Shown piece by piece: positions 46,107 to 58,559 of a DNA stretch of 64,000 bases. The number at the start of each line of letters is the position of its first letter. Within the stretch, counting starts at the first letter, position 1. Source of the DNA: Taeniopygia guttata (lineage: Eukaryota; Chordata; Aves; Passeriformes; Estrildidae); the NCBI RefSeq assembly GCF_048771995.1, contig NC_133060.1, positions 1,793,501 through 1,857,500 of the forward strand, given 5' to 3'. The position numbers and the translations under genes are program-made. The notes below the pieces were generated by a model that was not told the origin of the DNA, searched no databases, and was given only the letters and a program-made list of their open reading frames with translations.

Positions 46107-46230
46107 AATAACTATTAATCACATTTTATTATATAAAAATGATATTATAATATCAATGTATATAATTTTACTCCATTTCCATTAATAGTTTATCATTTTG
46201 TTGACCACTAATTCGGAAAATTTCATTCCT
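46107..46230. other. Short AT-rich block upstream of gene 5
   Basis: Right-hand part of the AT-rich block seen before genes 2-4. No gene. Confidence 0.7.
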
Positions 46231-46249
46231 ATAAAGGAGTGGGACGAAA

Positions 46250-46698
46250 GGGTCCGAGTAGGAAATTCGGTACGTGCACAGCGCCCCAAAACTTGGGGTG
46301 AAACACGAAAAGAACGGCTCTGATTGGCTGGCCCGGCACAGCCCGCGCCCCCATCCCCGCCCCCGCCGGCCCCGCGCCCCAAGGCTCCCCCTGCCCAAAA
46401 ATCCCCACCCGGGGCTGCAGCGTCCCGAAACCCCTCAGCCAATCAGAGCGCGGGCAGGACGCGGCACAGCCAATGGGAGCTCGGAGCGTTAATTACCTCA
46501 TCGGTTGCTGGGTAGAGCGTCTGAAAATCGGGCTCCCAACGGAACCGGCCAATTAGAGCGGGCGAAAAACTCCTCGGTCAGTAAGAGAGGAGCCAAAAAC
46601 CAGCACAGCCAATCAGATCGCGGCCAAAAACCACGCCCGGCCAATCAGGGAGCGCGTCCCTAAAGCTGCGGGGCTGGTGGTGCCGGTGCGGCGCTGCC
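46250..46698. promoter_or_regulatory. Promoter region of class II beta gene 5
   Basis: CTGATTGGCTGG near 46319, CCAAT near 46439 and 46470, reversed X core 46497-46516, then CCAAT motifs to the ATG. Confidence 0.6.
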
Positions 46699-49600
46699 AT
46701 GGGGCGAGGGGCGGCAGCCGGGGCCGTGCTGGTGGCACTGGTGGCGCTGGGAGCCGCCCCGGCTGCGGGCGCGGAGCTCTCGGGTGAGCGGGGGGCGCGG
46801 GAGGCGCTGGGCCGGGGGGGAGAAGGGGGAACAGGGGGAAAAGGGGGAGCCCGGGATGGAGGGGGAGGAGGAGGGGACCCCCAAAGGGAGAGCGGGAGGG
46901 GCGGGGAGGGGGGAAATGGGGAGGGGGGACCCCAAATCTGAGCCCGAGGGGCTGGGGGTTGGGACAATAGTGTTAAAATGGGTGGGAAAGTGGGAAATTC
47001 GGGAGCCCAGAAGTGATTTTGGGGTGCGGCCGGAGGCGGGAGGGGAGAGGATGCGGAAGGGGAAATGGGGGAAGGGCGGCCAAGAGGAAGCGGCAGCGCG
47101 GGCAGGAGGGTCCCAGGGCGGCCGTGGGGCACAGGGGGTGCGGAGTGGGGATCCGGGGTGGGCCCCGGAGCTCTGGGGGTGCTGGGGGGGAGCTGGGGGG
47201 GCACCCCCTGAGCTGTGTCCTGCACTCACAGCGGTGCTCCAGCACATGTTTAAGGCTGAGTGTCACTTCACGAACGGCACGGAGAAGGTGAGGTACGTGC
47301 AGGGCTACATCTACAACCGCGAGCAGTACCTGATGTTCGACAGCGACGTGGGAGAGTTCGTGGGGTTCACCCCCCTTGGGGAGAGGAATGCCAAGCGCTT
47401 CAACAGCAACCCGGCAATAATGGAGGACAAACGCTCTGAGGTGGACAGGTTCTGCCGTAACAACTACCGGGGTGTCGCCGCGTTCAGCGTGGAGCGCCGA
47501 GGTGAGCGCGGGGCAGAGCGTGTCCCCTCGGGCCCGGCCCTGCCAACGACCCCGGAGCCCCTCAAAACCTCCCTGGGAATCGGCCCAGAGCCCTCAGCCC
47601 TCCCTGGGCCCATCCCCGGGGGCTCCTTTGTCTCCCAGTCCCTCCAGTCCCTCCCAGTCCCTCCTAGTCCATTCTCTGCTTCTCCCAATCCATCCCAGTC
47701 CCTCCCAGTCAATCCCAAATCTGTCCCAGTACATTCCCAGTCTATCCCAGTGCATCCCAGTCCCTCTCAATCCATTCCCAGTCCCTCCCAGTCCATCCCT
47801 AATCCCTCCCACTCCATTCCCAGTCCCTCCCACTTCCTCCCAGTCCCGTCCCAGTCCATTCCAGTCTATCTCAGTCCATTCCCAGTCCCTCCCAGTTGAT
47901 CCAAATACCTCCTGGTCCCTCCCAGTCCCTCCCAGTCCTTTCCAGTCCATTCCCAGACCCTCTTTTCCTACCCAGACCATTCCCAATAACATCCAGTGCA
48001 TTCCCAGTAAATTCCCATTCCAACCCAGTCTCACTCAGTCTATCCCAGTCCATTCCCAGTTGATGGGAAGTTTGTCCCAGTCCGTCCCAGTGCATTCCCA
48101 GTCCATACCAGTACATTCCAGTCCATTCCCAGTCCATACCAGTACATTCCAATCCATTCTCAGTCCCTCACAATTAATCCCAGTTGATCCCAATCCATCC
48201 CAGTCCCTCCCAGCATATTCCCTGTCCATTCCAGTACATTTCCAGACCCTCCCATGCCATTCCCAGTTCATTCTCAATCCCCCCCCGTCCCTTCCAGTCC
48301 CATCCCTAATCCCTCCCAGTCCCTCACAGTCCCTCCCAGTCCCTCCCAGCATATTCCCAGTCCCTCCCAGTCCATTGCAGTCCATTCCTTGTCCGTCCCA
48401 GTCCATCTCAGTCCATTCCCACTCAATTCCCATTCCATTCCCACTCCCTCCCAGTCCCTCCCAGTCCATTCCCAGTCCTTCCTTGTCCATTCCCCGTCCC
48501 TCCCAGTCCCTCCCAGTCCCCCCCAGCCCCACCCAGTCCCTCCCCTCCCTCTCCCAAGTGCCCCCAGCCGATCCCAGTCCGTCCCCGCTCTCTCTCTCCC
48601 AGTGCCCCCCAGCGTCTCCATCTCGCTGGTGCCCTCGAGCTCCCAGCCCGGCCCCGGCCGCCTGCTCTGCTCCGTGCTGGATTTCTACCCTGCCCCGATC
48701 CAGGTGAGGTGGTTCCAGGGCCAGCAGGAGCTCTCGGAGCACGTGGTGGCCACCGAGGTGGTCCCCAACGGGGACTGGAGCTACCAGCTGCTGGTGCTGC
48801 TGGAAACCCCCCCCCGGCGCGGGCTCACCTACAGCTGCCAGGTGGAGCACGGCAGCCTGGAGCACCCCCTGAGCCAGAGCTGGGGTACGGGGGAGCCGCT
48901 GGGGCCGGGCCAGAGCCGCGGGCGGGGGCTGGGAGCCACTGGGAGGGAGCTGGAGAGAGCCGGCCGGCAACTGGGAGAGGGGCTGGGGGCTGGGGGAGGG
49001 CTGGGCAGGGCTTTGGGGGGTGCTGGGGAGGGTGGGATGGGGTTGGGGGGGTGCTGGGGGGCACTGGGAGGGGGTTTGGGAGTGCTGGGTGTGACTGGGA
49101 GGGAGTTTGGGGGTGCCGGGTGTGACTGGGAAAGAATTTGGGCGTGTTGGGATGTACTGGGATACAGTTTAGGGGTGCCGGGTGTGGCTGGGAAGGAGTT
49201 TGGCAGTTTTGGGATTTACTGGGAGTGGGTTTAGGGGTGCTGGGTATGACTGGGAAGGATTTTAGAGGGTCTTGTTTTAATTGTGATTGAGTTTGGGGGT
49301 ACTGGAATTTACTGGGAGGGAGTTTGGGGGTGCCGGGTGTGGCTGGGAGGGAGTTTGGGGATGCCGGGTGTGGCTGGGAGGGAGTTTGGGGGTGCCGGGT
49401 GTGGCTGGGAGGGAGTTTGGGGATGCTGGGAACGTCTGGGAAGGATTTTAGAAGGTCTGGTTTTAATTGTGATCCAGTTTGGGGGTGCTGGGAGTTTGGG
49501 AAAGAATTTGAGCGTTTGGGATGTACTGGGAAATGGTTTAGGAGTGCTGGATGTGCGTGGGAGGGATTTTACGGGGTCTGGTTTTAATTGTCATCGATTT

Positions 49601-50180
49601 TGGGGGTGCTGGTTGTGGCTGGGAGGGAGTTTGGGGGTGCCGGGAGTGACTGTGAGGGAGTTTGCGGGTGCCGGGTGTGACTGGGAGGGAGTTTGGGGGT
49701 GCCGGGTGTGGCTGGGAGGGAGTTTGGGGGTGCCGGGTGTGGCTGGGAGGGAGTTTGGGGGTGCCGGGTGTGGCTGGGAGGGAGTTTGGGGGTGCCGGGT
49801 GTGGCTGGGAGGGAGTTTGGGGGTGCCGGGTGTGGCTGGCAGGGATCGGGGGGAGGTTTCGGGGGGTCCCGGCCGGGCCGGGGGGGGCGAGCGGGAGGGC
49901 GGCGGGAGGGGCTGGGGGTGTCGGGGGGAGGTTTTGGGGGCGCTGAGCCCCGCGGACCCCCCAGAGATGCCGCCGGACGCCGCCCGCAGCAAGATGCTGA
50001 CGGGCATCGGGGGCTTCGTCTTGGGCTCGCTCTTCCTGGCGCTGGGGCTCGGCTTCTACCTGCGCAAGAAGGTCCGGGGGGGTGCCGGGGGTCGTGTCCC
50101 CCCCGGGCCGGAGCGGCTGCGCTCCCCCCGGGGCCCCCGGCCCGGCCTCACCCCCTTTTCTCTGCCCGCAGAGCTCCTGA
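46699..50180 (+). CDS. DAB: MHC class II beta chain, gene 5
   Basis: Exons 46699-46783, 47232-47501, 48603-48884, 49965-50071 and 50172-50180. Intact. Beta-1 reads AVLQHMFKAECHF, YVQGYIYNREQYLMF, GFTPLGERNAKRFNSNPAIM, then EVDRFCRNNYRGVAAF. Asn82 is kept, Phe replaces Trp61 and Asn replaces His81. It resembles gene 2 (REQYL, ERNAKR, EDKR) and, in its centre, gene 7 (REQYLMF, FTPLGE, AKRFN). Gene 7 also shares its upstream LTR. Introns 2 and 3 are 1101 and 1080 nt of the usual repeats. Confidence 0.95.
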
Positions 50181-50330
50181 GCCGCCGGCGGCCGCAGCCG
50201 CTCCCCGCGGCCTCGGGCCCGGCCGGGACCCCCCGCTCCGTCCCCGCGGGGATTTTGGGGGGGTCCCGTGTCCCCCCCAGCCCCGCTGCCGCTCTGCCCC
50301 CGCCCGCCCGCTCCCAGTGCTCCCAATAAA

Positions 50331-50796
50331 GCTTCCCAGTTGGCCCCGGGGCCGTTTGTGGGGGGCGGGGTGGGGGGAGGGGTTTGGGGGGGCGGTGGGG
50401 ACGGGTTTGGGAAAAGGGAGGGGGACAGAGGGATGGAGGAGGAGGAGGAGGAGGAGGAGGAGCAGAGAGGAACTCCCAGGACGGTTTTTGGGCTCCCCCG
50501 CGCTGTTTTGGGGTTTCTGCGCTCACGCAGCCCCCGCAGCGTTGCAGCCCCGGGGCCGCCGCTCCCCTCCTGCCCTCCCGAGCCTTTCCCGGCCCAACCG
50601 GAGCCGCTCCCGGCTCAGCCCCCGCAGGAAGCCGGGGCCGCCACCGCCTTCGAAGCGTCGCTGCTCAACGGCCCCGGCGATTCCCATCGATTCCCGCGGC
50701 CGGCTGCGATCTCCAGCGCCGGGAGCGCTCCGGCTTTCGGCAGCCCTGAGCGGGATTTGTCATTCCCGGGGTGCGGGAAGCCCAAGGAATGGGGAA
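50331..50796. other. Conserved 3' flank of class II unit 5
   Basis: AATAAA at 50325-50330, then the GGA-plus-CpG flank as in units 1, 2 and 6. No gene. Confidence 0.6.
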
Positions 50797-51236
50797 CATC
50801 CCCCTGAGAGCCCCGGGAACATCCCCCTGTGTGCATTGGGAACATCCCCTGTGTGCATTGGGAACATCCCCCTGTGTGCCCCGGGAACATCCCCCTGTGT
50901 GCATTGGGAACATCCCCCTGTGTGCATTGGGAACATCCCCTGTGTGCATTGGGAACATCCCCCTGTGTGCATTGGGAACATCCCCCTGAGAGCCCCGGGA
51001 ACATCCCCCTGTGTGCATTGGGAACATCCCCCTGTGTGCATTGGGAACATCTCCCTGTGTGCCCCGGGAACATCCCCCTGTGTGCATTGGGAACATCCCC
51101 CTGTGTGCATTGGGAACATCCCCTGTGTGCATTGGGAACATCCCCCTGTGTGCATTGGGAACATCCCCCTGTGTGCATTGGGAACATCCCCCTGTGTGCA
51201 TTGGGAACATCCCCCTGTGTGCATTGGGAACATCCC
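50797..51236 (+). repeat. 23-bp minisatellite A, unit 5
   Basis: About 19 units with the GGGAACATCCCCCTG core; several are 22 bp, lacking one C, which shifts the reading frames. Not coding. Confidence 0.95.
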
Positions 51237-51577
51237 TGTTCCCTTCAGGGGAGGCAATGGTGACCTGGTCACAAGGAGCAGCACGGCAGCCCGGCCTGTG
51301 CGGGCCACTCGGGCTAGCGACACACGCTGACACCAATGTGGTGGACGGTCGAAAGCGTTTATTAACTTATCTCATGGGTTTAAATAGTCTTGGGGGACTT
51401 TGCTACGTCGGGGGGGTTGGTAGGGTCTCTAGGGTTAGTCAGGAGTGGGAAACTACTGGGTTAGGTGTGGTTACATGTTCTGGAGGTGATATATAACGTG
51501 TTGCAGGGTGAAGGCGGAAGGGTCTTTCTTTCTGTCACATCCCGGGATCTTCCGTTCGCCTGTCCCTATCTACTGCA
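51237..51577 (-). mobile_element. Fossil solo LTR, alpharetrovirus-like, minus strand (unit 5)
   Basis: Copy of the 21444 element, with the same right-hand junction (CTCCTCCAAGAGAGACGG) as the copy in unit 2. Confidence 0.6.
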
Positions 51578-52025
51578 CTCCTCCAAGAGAGACGGTATTT
51601 TAGGAGGATGCCGGTGAGCCAAAGAGACCTGCTGCAGCTGGGAAAAGACAGAAGTGGAGCCAACAGAGAAAAGTCAGGGAGGTTTGTGGGGGTGCCCCCT
51701 GTCTTCGCAGAGGAAGAAGAGAAGAAGATCTCTGTTCTTGGACCCTCGGCCCCAGGGGAAAATGGGGGGCACTGCGGTCCCAAAAATGACAAACTGAACT
51801 GTTGTTTTTCCCCTCTTGGCAGGGCAGCCTTGAAAGGAAAAATCCTAAAAGCAGTCTGTCCATGCATGCATTGGTGCTGAGAGCGCCGTGCATGGAAAGG
51901 AGAGGGTCACCATGGGAAACTTTTCTCTCCGTGCGGTGCCGGGAGTGCCATGGAAGCACAGGGGGTGGCAGCTGTGTTTTTGGGGGGTCTGTGGCACAGG
52001 AGGGGCTCCTCTCTCCCTGCAGATG
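51578..52025. other. Right-hand part of the LTR-like flank (unit 5)
   Basis: Matches 29320-29652 plus 31029-31140 of unit 2 without the LTR found there; it preserves the empty insertion site (GGGTCACCATGGGAAAC near 51904). No gene. Confidence 0.6.
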
Positions 52026-53186
52026 GGCTGGGTGTGGATTATCTGTCAATGGATTGGGTGTTGATTATCTGTCAATGGATTGGGTGTTGATTATCTGTCA
52101 ATGGATTGGGTGTTGATTATCTGTCAATGGACTGGGTGTTGATTATCTGTCAATGGATTGGGTGTTGATTATCTGTCAATGGACTGGGTGTTGATTATCT
52201 GTCAATGGGCTGGGTGTGGATTATCTGTCGATGGATTGGGTGTGGATTATCTGTCAGTGGACTGGGTGTTGATTATCTGTCAATGGGCTGGGTGTTGATT
52301 ATCTGTCCATGGACTGGGTGTTGATTATCTGTCCATGGATTGGGTGTTGATTATCTGTCGATGGACTGGGTGTTGATTATCTGTCGATGGGCTGGGTGGT
52401 GATTATCTGTTGATGGATTGGGTGTTGATTATCTGTCAATGGACTGGGTATTGATTATCTGTCAGTGGATTGGGTGTTGATTATCTGTCAATGGATTGGG
52501 TGTGGATTATCTGTCGATGGATTGGGTGTGGATTATCTGTCGATGGATTGGGTGTTGATTATCTGTCAATGGACTGGGTATTGATTATCTGTCAATGGAT
52601 TGGGTGTTGATTATCTGTCAATGGGCTGGGTGTGGATTATCTGTCAATGGATTGGGTGTGGATTATCTGTCGATGGACTGGGTGTTGATTATCTGTCAAC
52701 GGAATGGGTGTTGATTATCTGTCAATGGATTGGGTGTTGATTATCTGTCAATGGGCTGGGTGTTGATTATCTGTCAATGGATTGGGTGTTGATTATCTGT
52801 ATATCGACTGGGTGTTGATTATCTGTCAATGGGCTGGGTGTTGATTATCTGTCAATGGACTGGGTGTTGATTATCAGTCAATGGATTGGGTGTTGATTAT
52901 CTGTCAATGGATTGGGTGTTGATTATCTGTCAATGGATTGGGTGTTGATTATCTGTCCATGGATTGGGTGCTGATTATCTGTCAATGGACTGGGTGTGGA
53001 TTATCTGTCAATGGATTGGGTGTTGATTATCTGTCCATGGATTGGGTGCTGATTATCTGTCAATGGATTGGGTGTGGATTATCTGTCAATGGATTGGGTG
53101 TTGATTATCTGTCAATGGACTGGGTATTGATTATCTGTCGATAGGCTGGGTGTTGATTATCTGTCGATGCATTGGGTGTTGATTAT
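52026..53186 (+). repeat. 26-bp minisatellite B, unit 5 (longest copy)
   Basis: About 44 copies of the GGGTGTTGATTATCTGTC unit, nearly twice any other unit. Confidence 0.95.
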
Positions 53187-53469
53187 CTGGAGGGTGGAAA
53201 CCTGATTGCGGTCCCGGTTGTGTCTCGCTGTGGTTTGTTGGAGGTGGGTGGTGGGAGGAGGAATGCTTTGGAATGTTTTCATTTTGAATTTTGTGTGTAG
53301 ATTTTTTTCCCTTTCTTTTTCCTTCTATAGTAGTATAGTAGTAGTAGCTTAATAAAGTATTTTTTCCTTGTTATTAAGCTTGGGGCTGCATTGCTCTGTT
53401 CTCGATCACATTTCACAGCATTCAATTGAGAGATTGCATTTTCTTGGGGGCACTGGCATTGTGCCAGTG
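53187..53469 (-). mobile_element. 5' part of a minus-strand fossil LTR (unit 5)
   Basis: Same element as 23421-23712, split at the same place as in unit 3 by the LTR at 53470. Confidence 0.55.
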
Positions 53470-54140
53470 TGGAAGAGGCAATCTGAAGACCCTCACTCAT
53501 TTCCCTGCCGATTGCCATGAGAAGGAACTCCCTTCCCCCACTGCAGTTCCGGCTTGGAGAAGGCAACAGTGCAGGTGCAGCCGCTGCACCGTTACGTTCT
53601 GTTCCGAACGAGACCTGGCAAGAACTTGGCAAGGAGTTGGCAAGAACTTGGTGAAGACCCAGCGTGGACCCAGCACAGAGCAGCCTTCTGCAGTTCCTGC
53701 TTCACTCTCCACCTTTAAGCTGAATGAAGTGTTGGGGTGACTCTGGTGGTCTCTCACTGAAGACCCCTCATCTGCCTCCTTACCACCGTGACAGACAGAG
53801 ATCAAGAACCCTCTCCCCAAGGACTGAGACTGAGACCCCTACCACAGAGAATGGTGGTGGGGGGAAATGACATGACCTGTTCTTCTCCACTAACTTCAAT
53901 GGACTTATTCATCATTGTGTTTGTTCAGCCTGGATGATTTTCTATAGGTCACCTGTCCCCCCATAGCAATTTCAATAGACTTTCATTGTTCTGCATGTTC
54001 CCCCCTTTCCCTCTGTGGACTATAACTGGACCCCTGGGCTGGGCAGGACTTTGGAGACTCTCCCCAACACAACAAGACGGATCCCCATCGTCCGGACCAC
54101 CGAGGAGCTCGCCTGTGTTGGCAGCTATTCCCATCCCCCT

Positions 54141-54174
<34 letters not shown>

Positions 54175-54336
54175 TTTTATTTATTTTCTGATCCCACTAT
54201 CGCATTTATTGTTTTTTGGCCCTTAATAAAGGTGCATCTGTTGTGATTAAACTGATAGTCCCCTGCTGTTTGTCTTTTGCACTTTGGGATTGGCTAACGA
54301 ACCATCACGACACCCCGCTATAAGCGGATCGTGACA
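53470..54336 (+). mobile_element. Fossil solo LTR nested in an older LTR (second copy)
   Basis: Same LTR and same CAGTG-flanked site (53465-53469 and 54337-54341) as 39258-40115, a few per cent different. Copied with the host segment, not inserted independently. The CT run is longer here. Confidence 0.8.
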
Positions 54337-54359
54337 CAGTGTCAAACCATGACAGGCGC

Positions 54360-54620
54360 TCGCCCCCATTTAATAATATATTATTTATCTAAAAAACTAC
54401 AATTAAAAGTGTTTTAAAAATTTATATTTAAAAATTTTTAAAATAATACGATTTTATTATAATTAGTATAATTTTAGTATTATTATATATTAATAGTATA
54501 AAATTCTGTCAATAGCTATTAATCATAGGTTACTATATAAAAATTATATTATAATTAGAATTTATATAATTTTACTCCAATTCCATTCATAGTTTAATAT
54601 TTTTTTGACTGCTAATTCGG
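54360..54620. other. AT-rich block upstream of class II beta gene 6
   Basis: Closest to the block before gene 4. No gene. Confidence 0.8.
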
Positions 54621-54639
54621 CAAATTTCGTTCCTATAGA

Positions 54640-55103
54640 AGAGCGGGACGAAGGGGTCGAAACAGGAAATTCTGTACGGGCGGAGCACCCCTAAAATTGG
54701 GGTGAAACGCGAAAAGAACGGCGCTGATTGGCTGGCCCGGCACAGCCCGCGCCCCCCATCCCCGCCCCCGCCTGCCCCGCGCCCCAAGGCTCCCCCTGCC
54801 CAAAAATCCCCACCCGGGGCTGCAGCGTCCCGAAACCCCTCAGCCAATCAGAGCGCGGGCAGGACGCGGCACAGCCAATGGGAGCTCGGAGCGTTAATTA
54901 CCTCATCGGTTGCTGGGTAGAGCGTCTGAAAATCGGGCTCCCAACGGAACCGGCCAATTAGAGCGGGCGAAAAACTCCTCGGTCAGTAATAGAGGAGCCA
55001 AAAACCAGCACAGCCAATCAGATCGCGGCCAAAAACCACGGCCGAGCAATCAGGGAGCGCGTCCCTAAAGCTGCGGGGCTGGTGGTGCCGGTGCGGCGCT
55101 GCC
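54640..55103. promoter_or_regulatory. Promoter region of class II beta gene 6
   Basis: GCTGATTGGCTGG near 54723, CCAAT near 54844 and 54875, reversed X core 54900-54919, then CCAAT motifs to the ATG. Confidence 0.6.
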
Positions 55104-57469
55104 ATGGGGCGAGGGGCGGCAGCCGGGGCCGTGCTGGTGGCACTGGTGGCGCTGGGAGCCGCCCCGGCTGCGGGCGCGGAGCTCTCGGGTGAGCGGGGGG
55201 CGCGGGAGGCGCTGGGCCGGGGGGGAGAAGGGGGAACAGGGGGAAAAGGGGGAGCCCGGGATGGAGGGGGAGGAGGAGGGGACCCCCAAAGGGAGAGCGG
55301 GAGGGGCGGGGAGGGGAGGGAAGGGGGAAATGGGGAGGGGGGACCCCAAATCTGAGCCCGAGGGGCTGGGGTTGGGACAATAGTGTTAAAATGGGTGGGA
55401 AAGTGGGAAATTCGGGAGCCCAGAAGTGATTTTGGGGTGCGGGCGGAGGCGGGAGGGGAGAGGATGCGGAAGGGGAAATGGGGGAAGGGCGGCCAAGAGG
55501 AAGCGGCAGCGCGGGCAGGAGGGTCCCAGGGCGGCCGTGGGGCACAGGGGGTGCGGAGTGGGGATCCGGGGTGGGACCCGGAGCTCTGGGGGTGCTGGGG
55601 GGGAGCTGGGGGGGCACCCCCTGAGCTGTGTCCTGCACTCACAGGGGTGTTCCAGCACATGCTTAAGGTTGAGTGTTACTTCACGAACGGCACGGAGAAG
55701 GTGAGGTTGGTGGAGAGGCAAATCTACAACCGGCAGCAGTACGTGATGTTCGACAGCGATGTGGGGGAGTACGTGGGGTTCACCCCCTATGGGGAGAAAC
55801 AGGCCCGGTGCAGGAACAGCGACTCGGAATGGATGCAGTACAAATGGGGTCAAGTGGACACGTTCTGCCGGGAATGGTACCAGGAGTTAACCCCGTTCCT
55901 CACGGAGCGCCGAGGTGAGCGCGGGGCAGAGCGTGTCCCCTCGGGCCCGGCCCTGCCAACGACCCCGGAGCCCCTCAAAACCTCTCTGGGAATCGGCCCA
56001 GAGCCCTCAGCCCTCCCTGGACCCCTCCCCGATACTTCCCAGTACCACACAGTCCATTCCAGTTCCATCCATTGTACTCCCAGTCCATTCTCTGCCCATC
56101 CCAGTCCATTCCCATTCCATCCCAGTCCCTCCCAGTCCATCCCAGTCCCTCCCAGTCCCATCCAGTCCATTAGCAGTCCGCCACAGTTCGTCCCAATAAG
56201 TCCCAACCCATCCCAGCCCCACCCCAGTCCATTCCCAGTCCCTCTCAACCCAACCCAGTCCATCCCTAATCCCTCCCAGTCCATTCCCACTCCCTCCCAG
56301 ACCCCCCAGCCCCACCCCAGTCCCTCCCCTCCCTCTCCCAGTGCCCCCAGCCGATCCCAGTCCGTCCCCGCTCTCTCTCTCCCAGTGCCCCCCAGCGTCT
56401 CCATCTCGCTGGTGCCCTCGAGCTCCCAGCCCGGCCCCGGCCGCCTGCTCTGCTCCGTGCTGGATTTCTACCCTGCCCCGATCCAGGTGAGGTGGTTCCA
56501 GGGCCAGCAGGAGCTCTCGGAGCACGTGGTGGCCACCGAGGTGGTCCCCAACGGGGACTGGAGCTACCAGCTGCTGGTGCTGCTGGAAACCCCCCCCCGG
56601 CGCGGGCTCACCTACAGCTGCCAGGTGGAGCACGGCAGCCTGGAGCACCCCCTGAGCCAGAGCTGGGGTACGGGGGAGCCGCTGGGGCCGGGCCAGAGCC
56701 GCGGGCGGGGGCTGGGAGCCACTGGGAGGGAGCTGGAGAGAGCCGGCCGGCAACTGGGAGAGGGGCTGTGGGCTGGGGGAGGGCTGGGAAGGGCTTTGGG
56801 GGGTGCTGGGGAGGGTGGGATGGGGTTGGGGGGGTGCTGGGGGGCACTGGGAGGGGGTTTGGGGGTGCCGGGTGTGACTGGGAGGGGGTTTGGGGGTGCT
56901 GGGAGGGACTGGGAGGGGGTTTGGAGGTGCTGGGATTTACTGGGAAGGATTTTAGAGGGTCTGGTTTTAATTACGATTGAGTTTGGGGGTACTGGAATTT
57001 ACTGGGAGGGAGTTTGGGGGTGCCGGGTGTGGCTGGGAGGGAGTTTGGGGGTGCCGGGTGTGGCTGGGAGGGAGTTTGGGGGTGCCGGGTGTGGCTGGGA
57101 GGGAGTTTGGGGGTGCCGGGTGTGGCTGGCAGGGATCGGGGGGAGGTTTCGGGGGGTCCCGGCCGGGCCGGTGGGGCGAGCGGGAGGGCGGCGGGAGGGG
57201 CTGGGGGTGTCGGGGGGAGGTTTTGGGGGCGCTGAGCCCCGCGGACCCCCCAGAGATGCCGCCGGACGCCGCCCGCAGCAAGATGCTGACGGGCATCGGG
57301 GGCTTCGTCTTGGGCTCGCTCTTCCTGGCGCTGGGGCTCGGCTTCTACCTGCGCAAGAAGGTCCGGGGGGGTGCCGGGGGTCGTGTCCCCCCCGGGCCGG
57401 AGCGGCTGCGCTCCCCCCGGGGCCCCCGGCCCGGCCTCACCCCCTTTTCTCTGCCCGCAGAGCTCCTGA
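55104..57469 (+). CDS. DAB: MHC class II beta chain, gene 6 (Asn82 and Trp61 replaced)
   Basis: Exons 55104-55188, 55645-55914, 56386-56667, 57254-57360 and 57461-57469. Intact. Beta-1 reads GVFQHMLKVECYF, LVERQIYNRQQYVMF, GFTPYGEKQARCRNSDSEWM, then QVDTFCREWYQELTPF. Trp61 becomes Arg and Asn82 becomes Trp, and an extra cysteine lies in ARCRNS, so the groove should hold peptide differently from classical class II. The VDT and FLTERR parts resemble gene 1, and NRQQY with WY resembles gene 4: a mosaic exon. Short introns 2 (471 nt) and 3 (586 nt). Because the repeat introns happen to be open, one frame reads almost from intron 1 to the spacer; this is fortuitous. Confidence 0.94.
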
Positions 57470-57619
57470 GCCGCCGGCGGCCGCAGCCGCTCCCCGCGGC
57501 CTCGGGCCCGGCCGGGACCCCCCGCTCCGTCCCCGCGGGGATTTTGGGGGGGTCCCGTGTCCCCCCCAGCCCCGCTGCCGCTCTGCGCCCGCCCGCCCGC
57601 TCCCAGTGCTCCCAATAAA

Positions 57620-58089
57620 GCTTCCCAGTTGGCCCCGGGGCCGTTTGTGGGGGGCGGCTTGGGGGGAGGGGTTTGGGGGGCGGTGGGGACGGGTTTGGGA
57701 AAAGGGAGGGGGACAGAGGGATGGAGGAGGAGGAGGAGGAGGAGGAGGAGGAGGAGGAGGAGCAGAGAGGAACTCCCAGGACGGTTTTTGGGCTCCCCCG
57801 CGCTGTTTTGGGGTTTCTGCGCTCACGCAGCCCCCGCAGCGTTGCAGCCCCGGGGCCGCCGCTCCCCTCCTGCCCTCCCGATCCTTTCCCGGCCCAACCG
57901 GAGCCGCTCCCGGCTCAGCCCCCGCAGGAAGCCGGGGCCGCCACCGCCTTCGAAGCGTCGCTGCTCAACGGCCCCGGCGATTCCCATCGATTCCCGCGGC
58001 CGGCTGCGATCTCCAGCGCCGGGAGCGCTCCGGCTTTCGGCACCCCTGAGCGGGATTTGTCATTCCCGGGGTGCGGGAAGCCCAAGGAA
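57620..58089. other. Conserved 3' flank of class II unit 6
   Basis: AATAAA at 57614-57619, then GGA run and CpG flank as in units 1, 2 and 5. No gene. Confidence 0.6.
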
Positions 58090-58559
58090 TGGGGAACATC
58101 CCCCTGAGAGCCCCGGGAACATCCCCCTGTGTGCATTGGGAACATCCCCCTGTGTGCATTGGGAACATCCCCCTGTGTGCATTGGGAACATCCCCCTGTG
58201 TGCCCCGGGAACATCCCCTGTGTGCATTGGGAACATCCCCCTGTGTGCCCCGGGAACATCCCCCTGTGTGCCCCGGGAACATCCCCCTGTGTGCCCGGGA
58301 ACATCCCCCTGTGTGCCCCGGGAACATCCCCCTGTGTGCATTGGGAACATCCCCCTGTGTGCATTGGGAACATCCCCCTGAGTGCATTGGGAACATCCCC
58401 CTGTGTGCATTGGGAACATCCCCTGTGTGCATTGGGAACATCCCCCTGTGGGCATTGGGAACATCCCCCTGTGTGCATTGGGAACATCCCCCTGTGTGCA
58501 TTGGGAACATCCCCCTGTGTGCATTGGGAACATCCCCCTGTGTGCATTGGGAACATCCC
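58090..58559 (+). repeat. 23-bp minisatellite A, unit 6
   Basis: About 20 units with the GGGAACATCCCCCTG core; the GTGCCCC variant is frequent. Not coding. Confidence 0.95.

Noticed and set aside
55383-58049. 888-codon plus-strand open frame (and similar 500-860-codon frames elsewhere in the class II array)
   Set aside because: It runs through the exons and the minisatellite introns of class II gene 6 without regard to splice sites. Intron repeats whose units lack stops keep frames open by chance.
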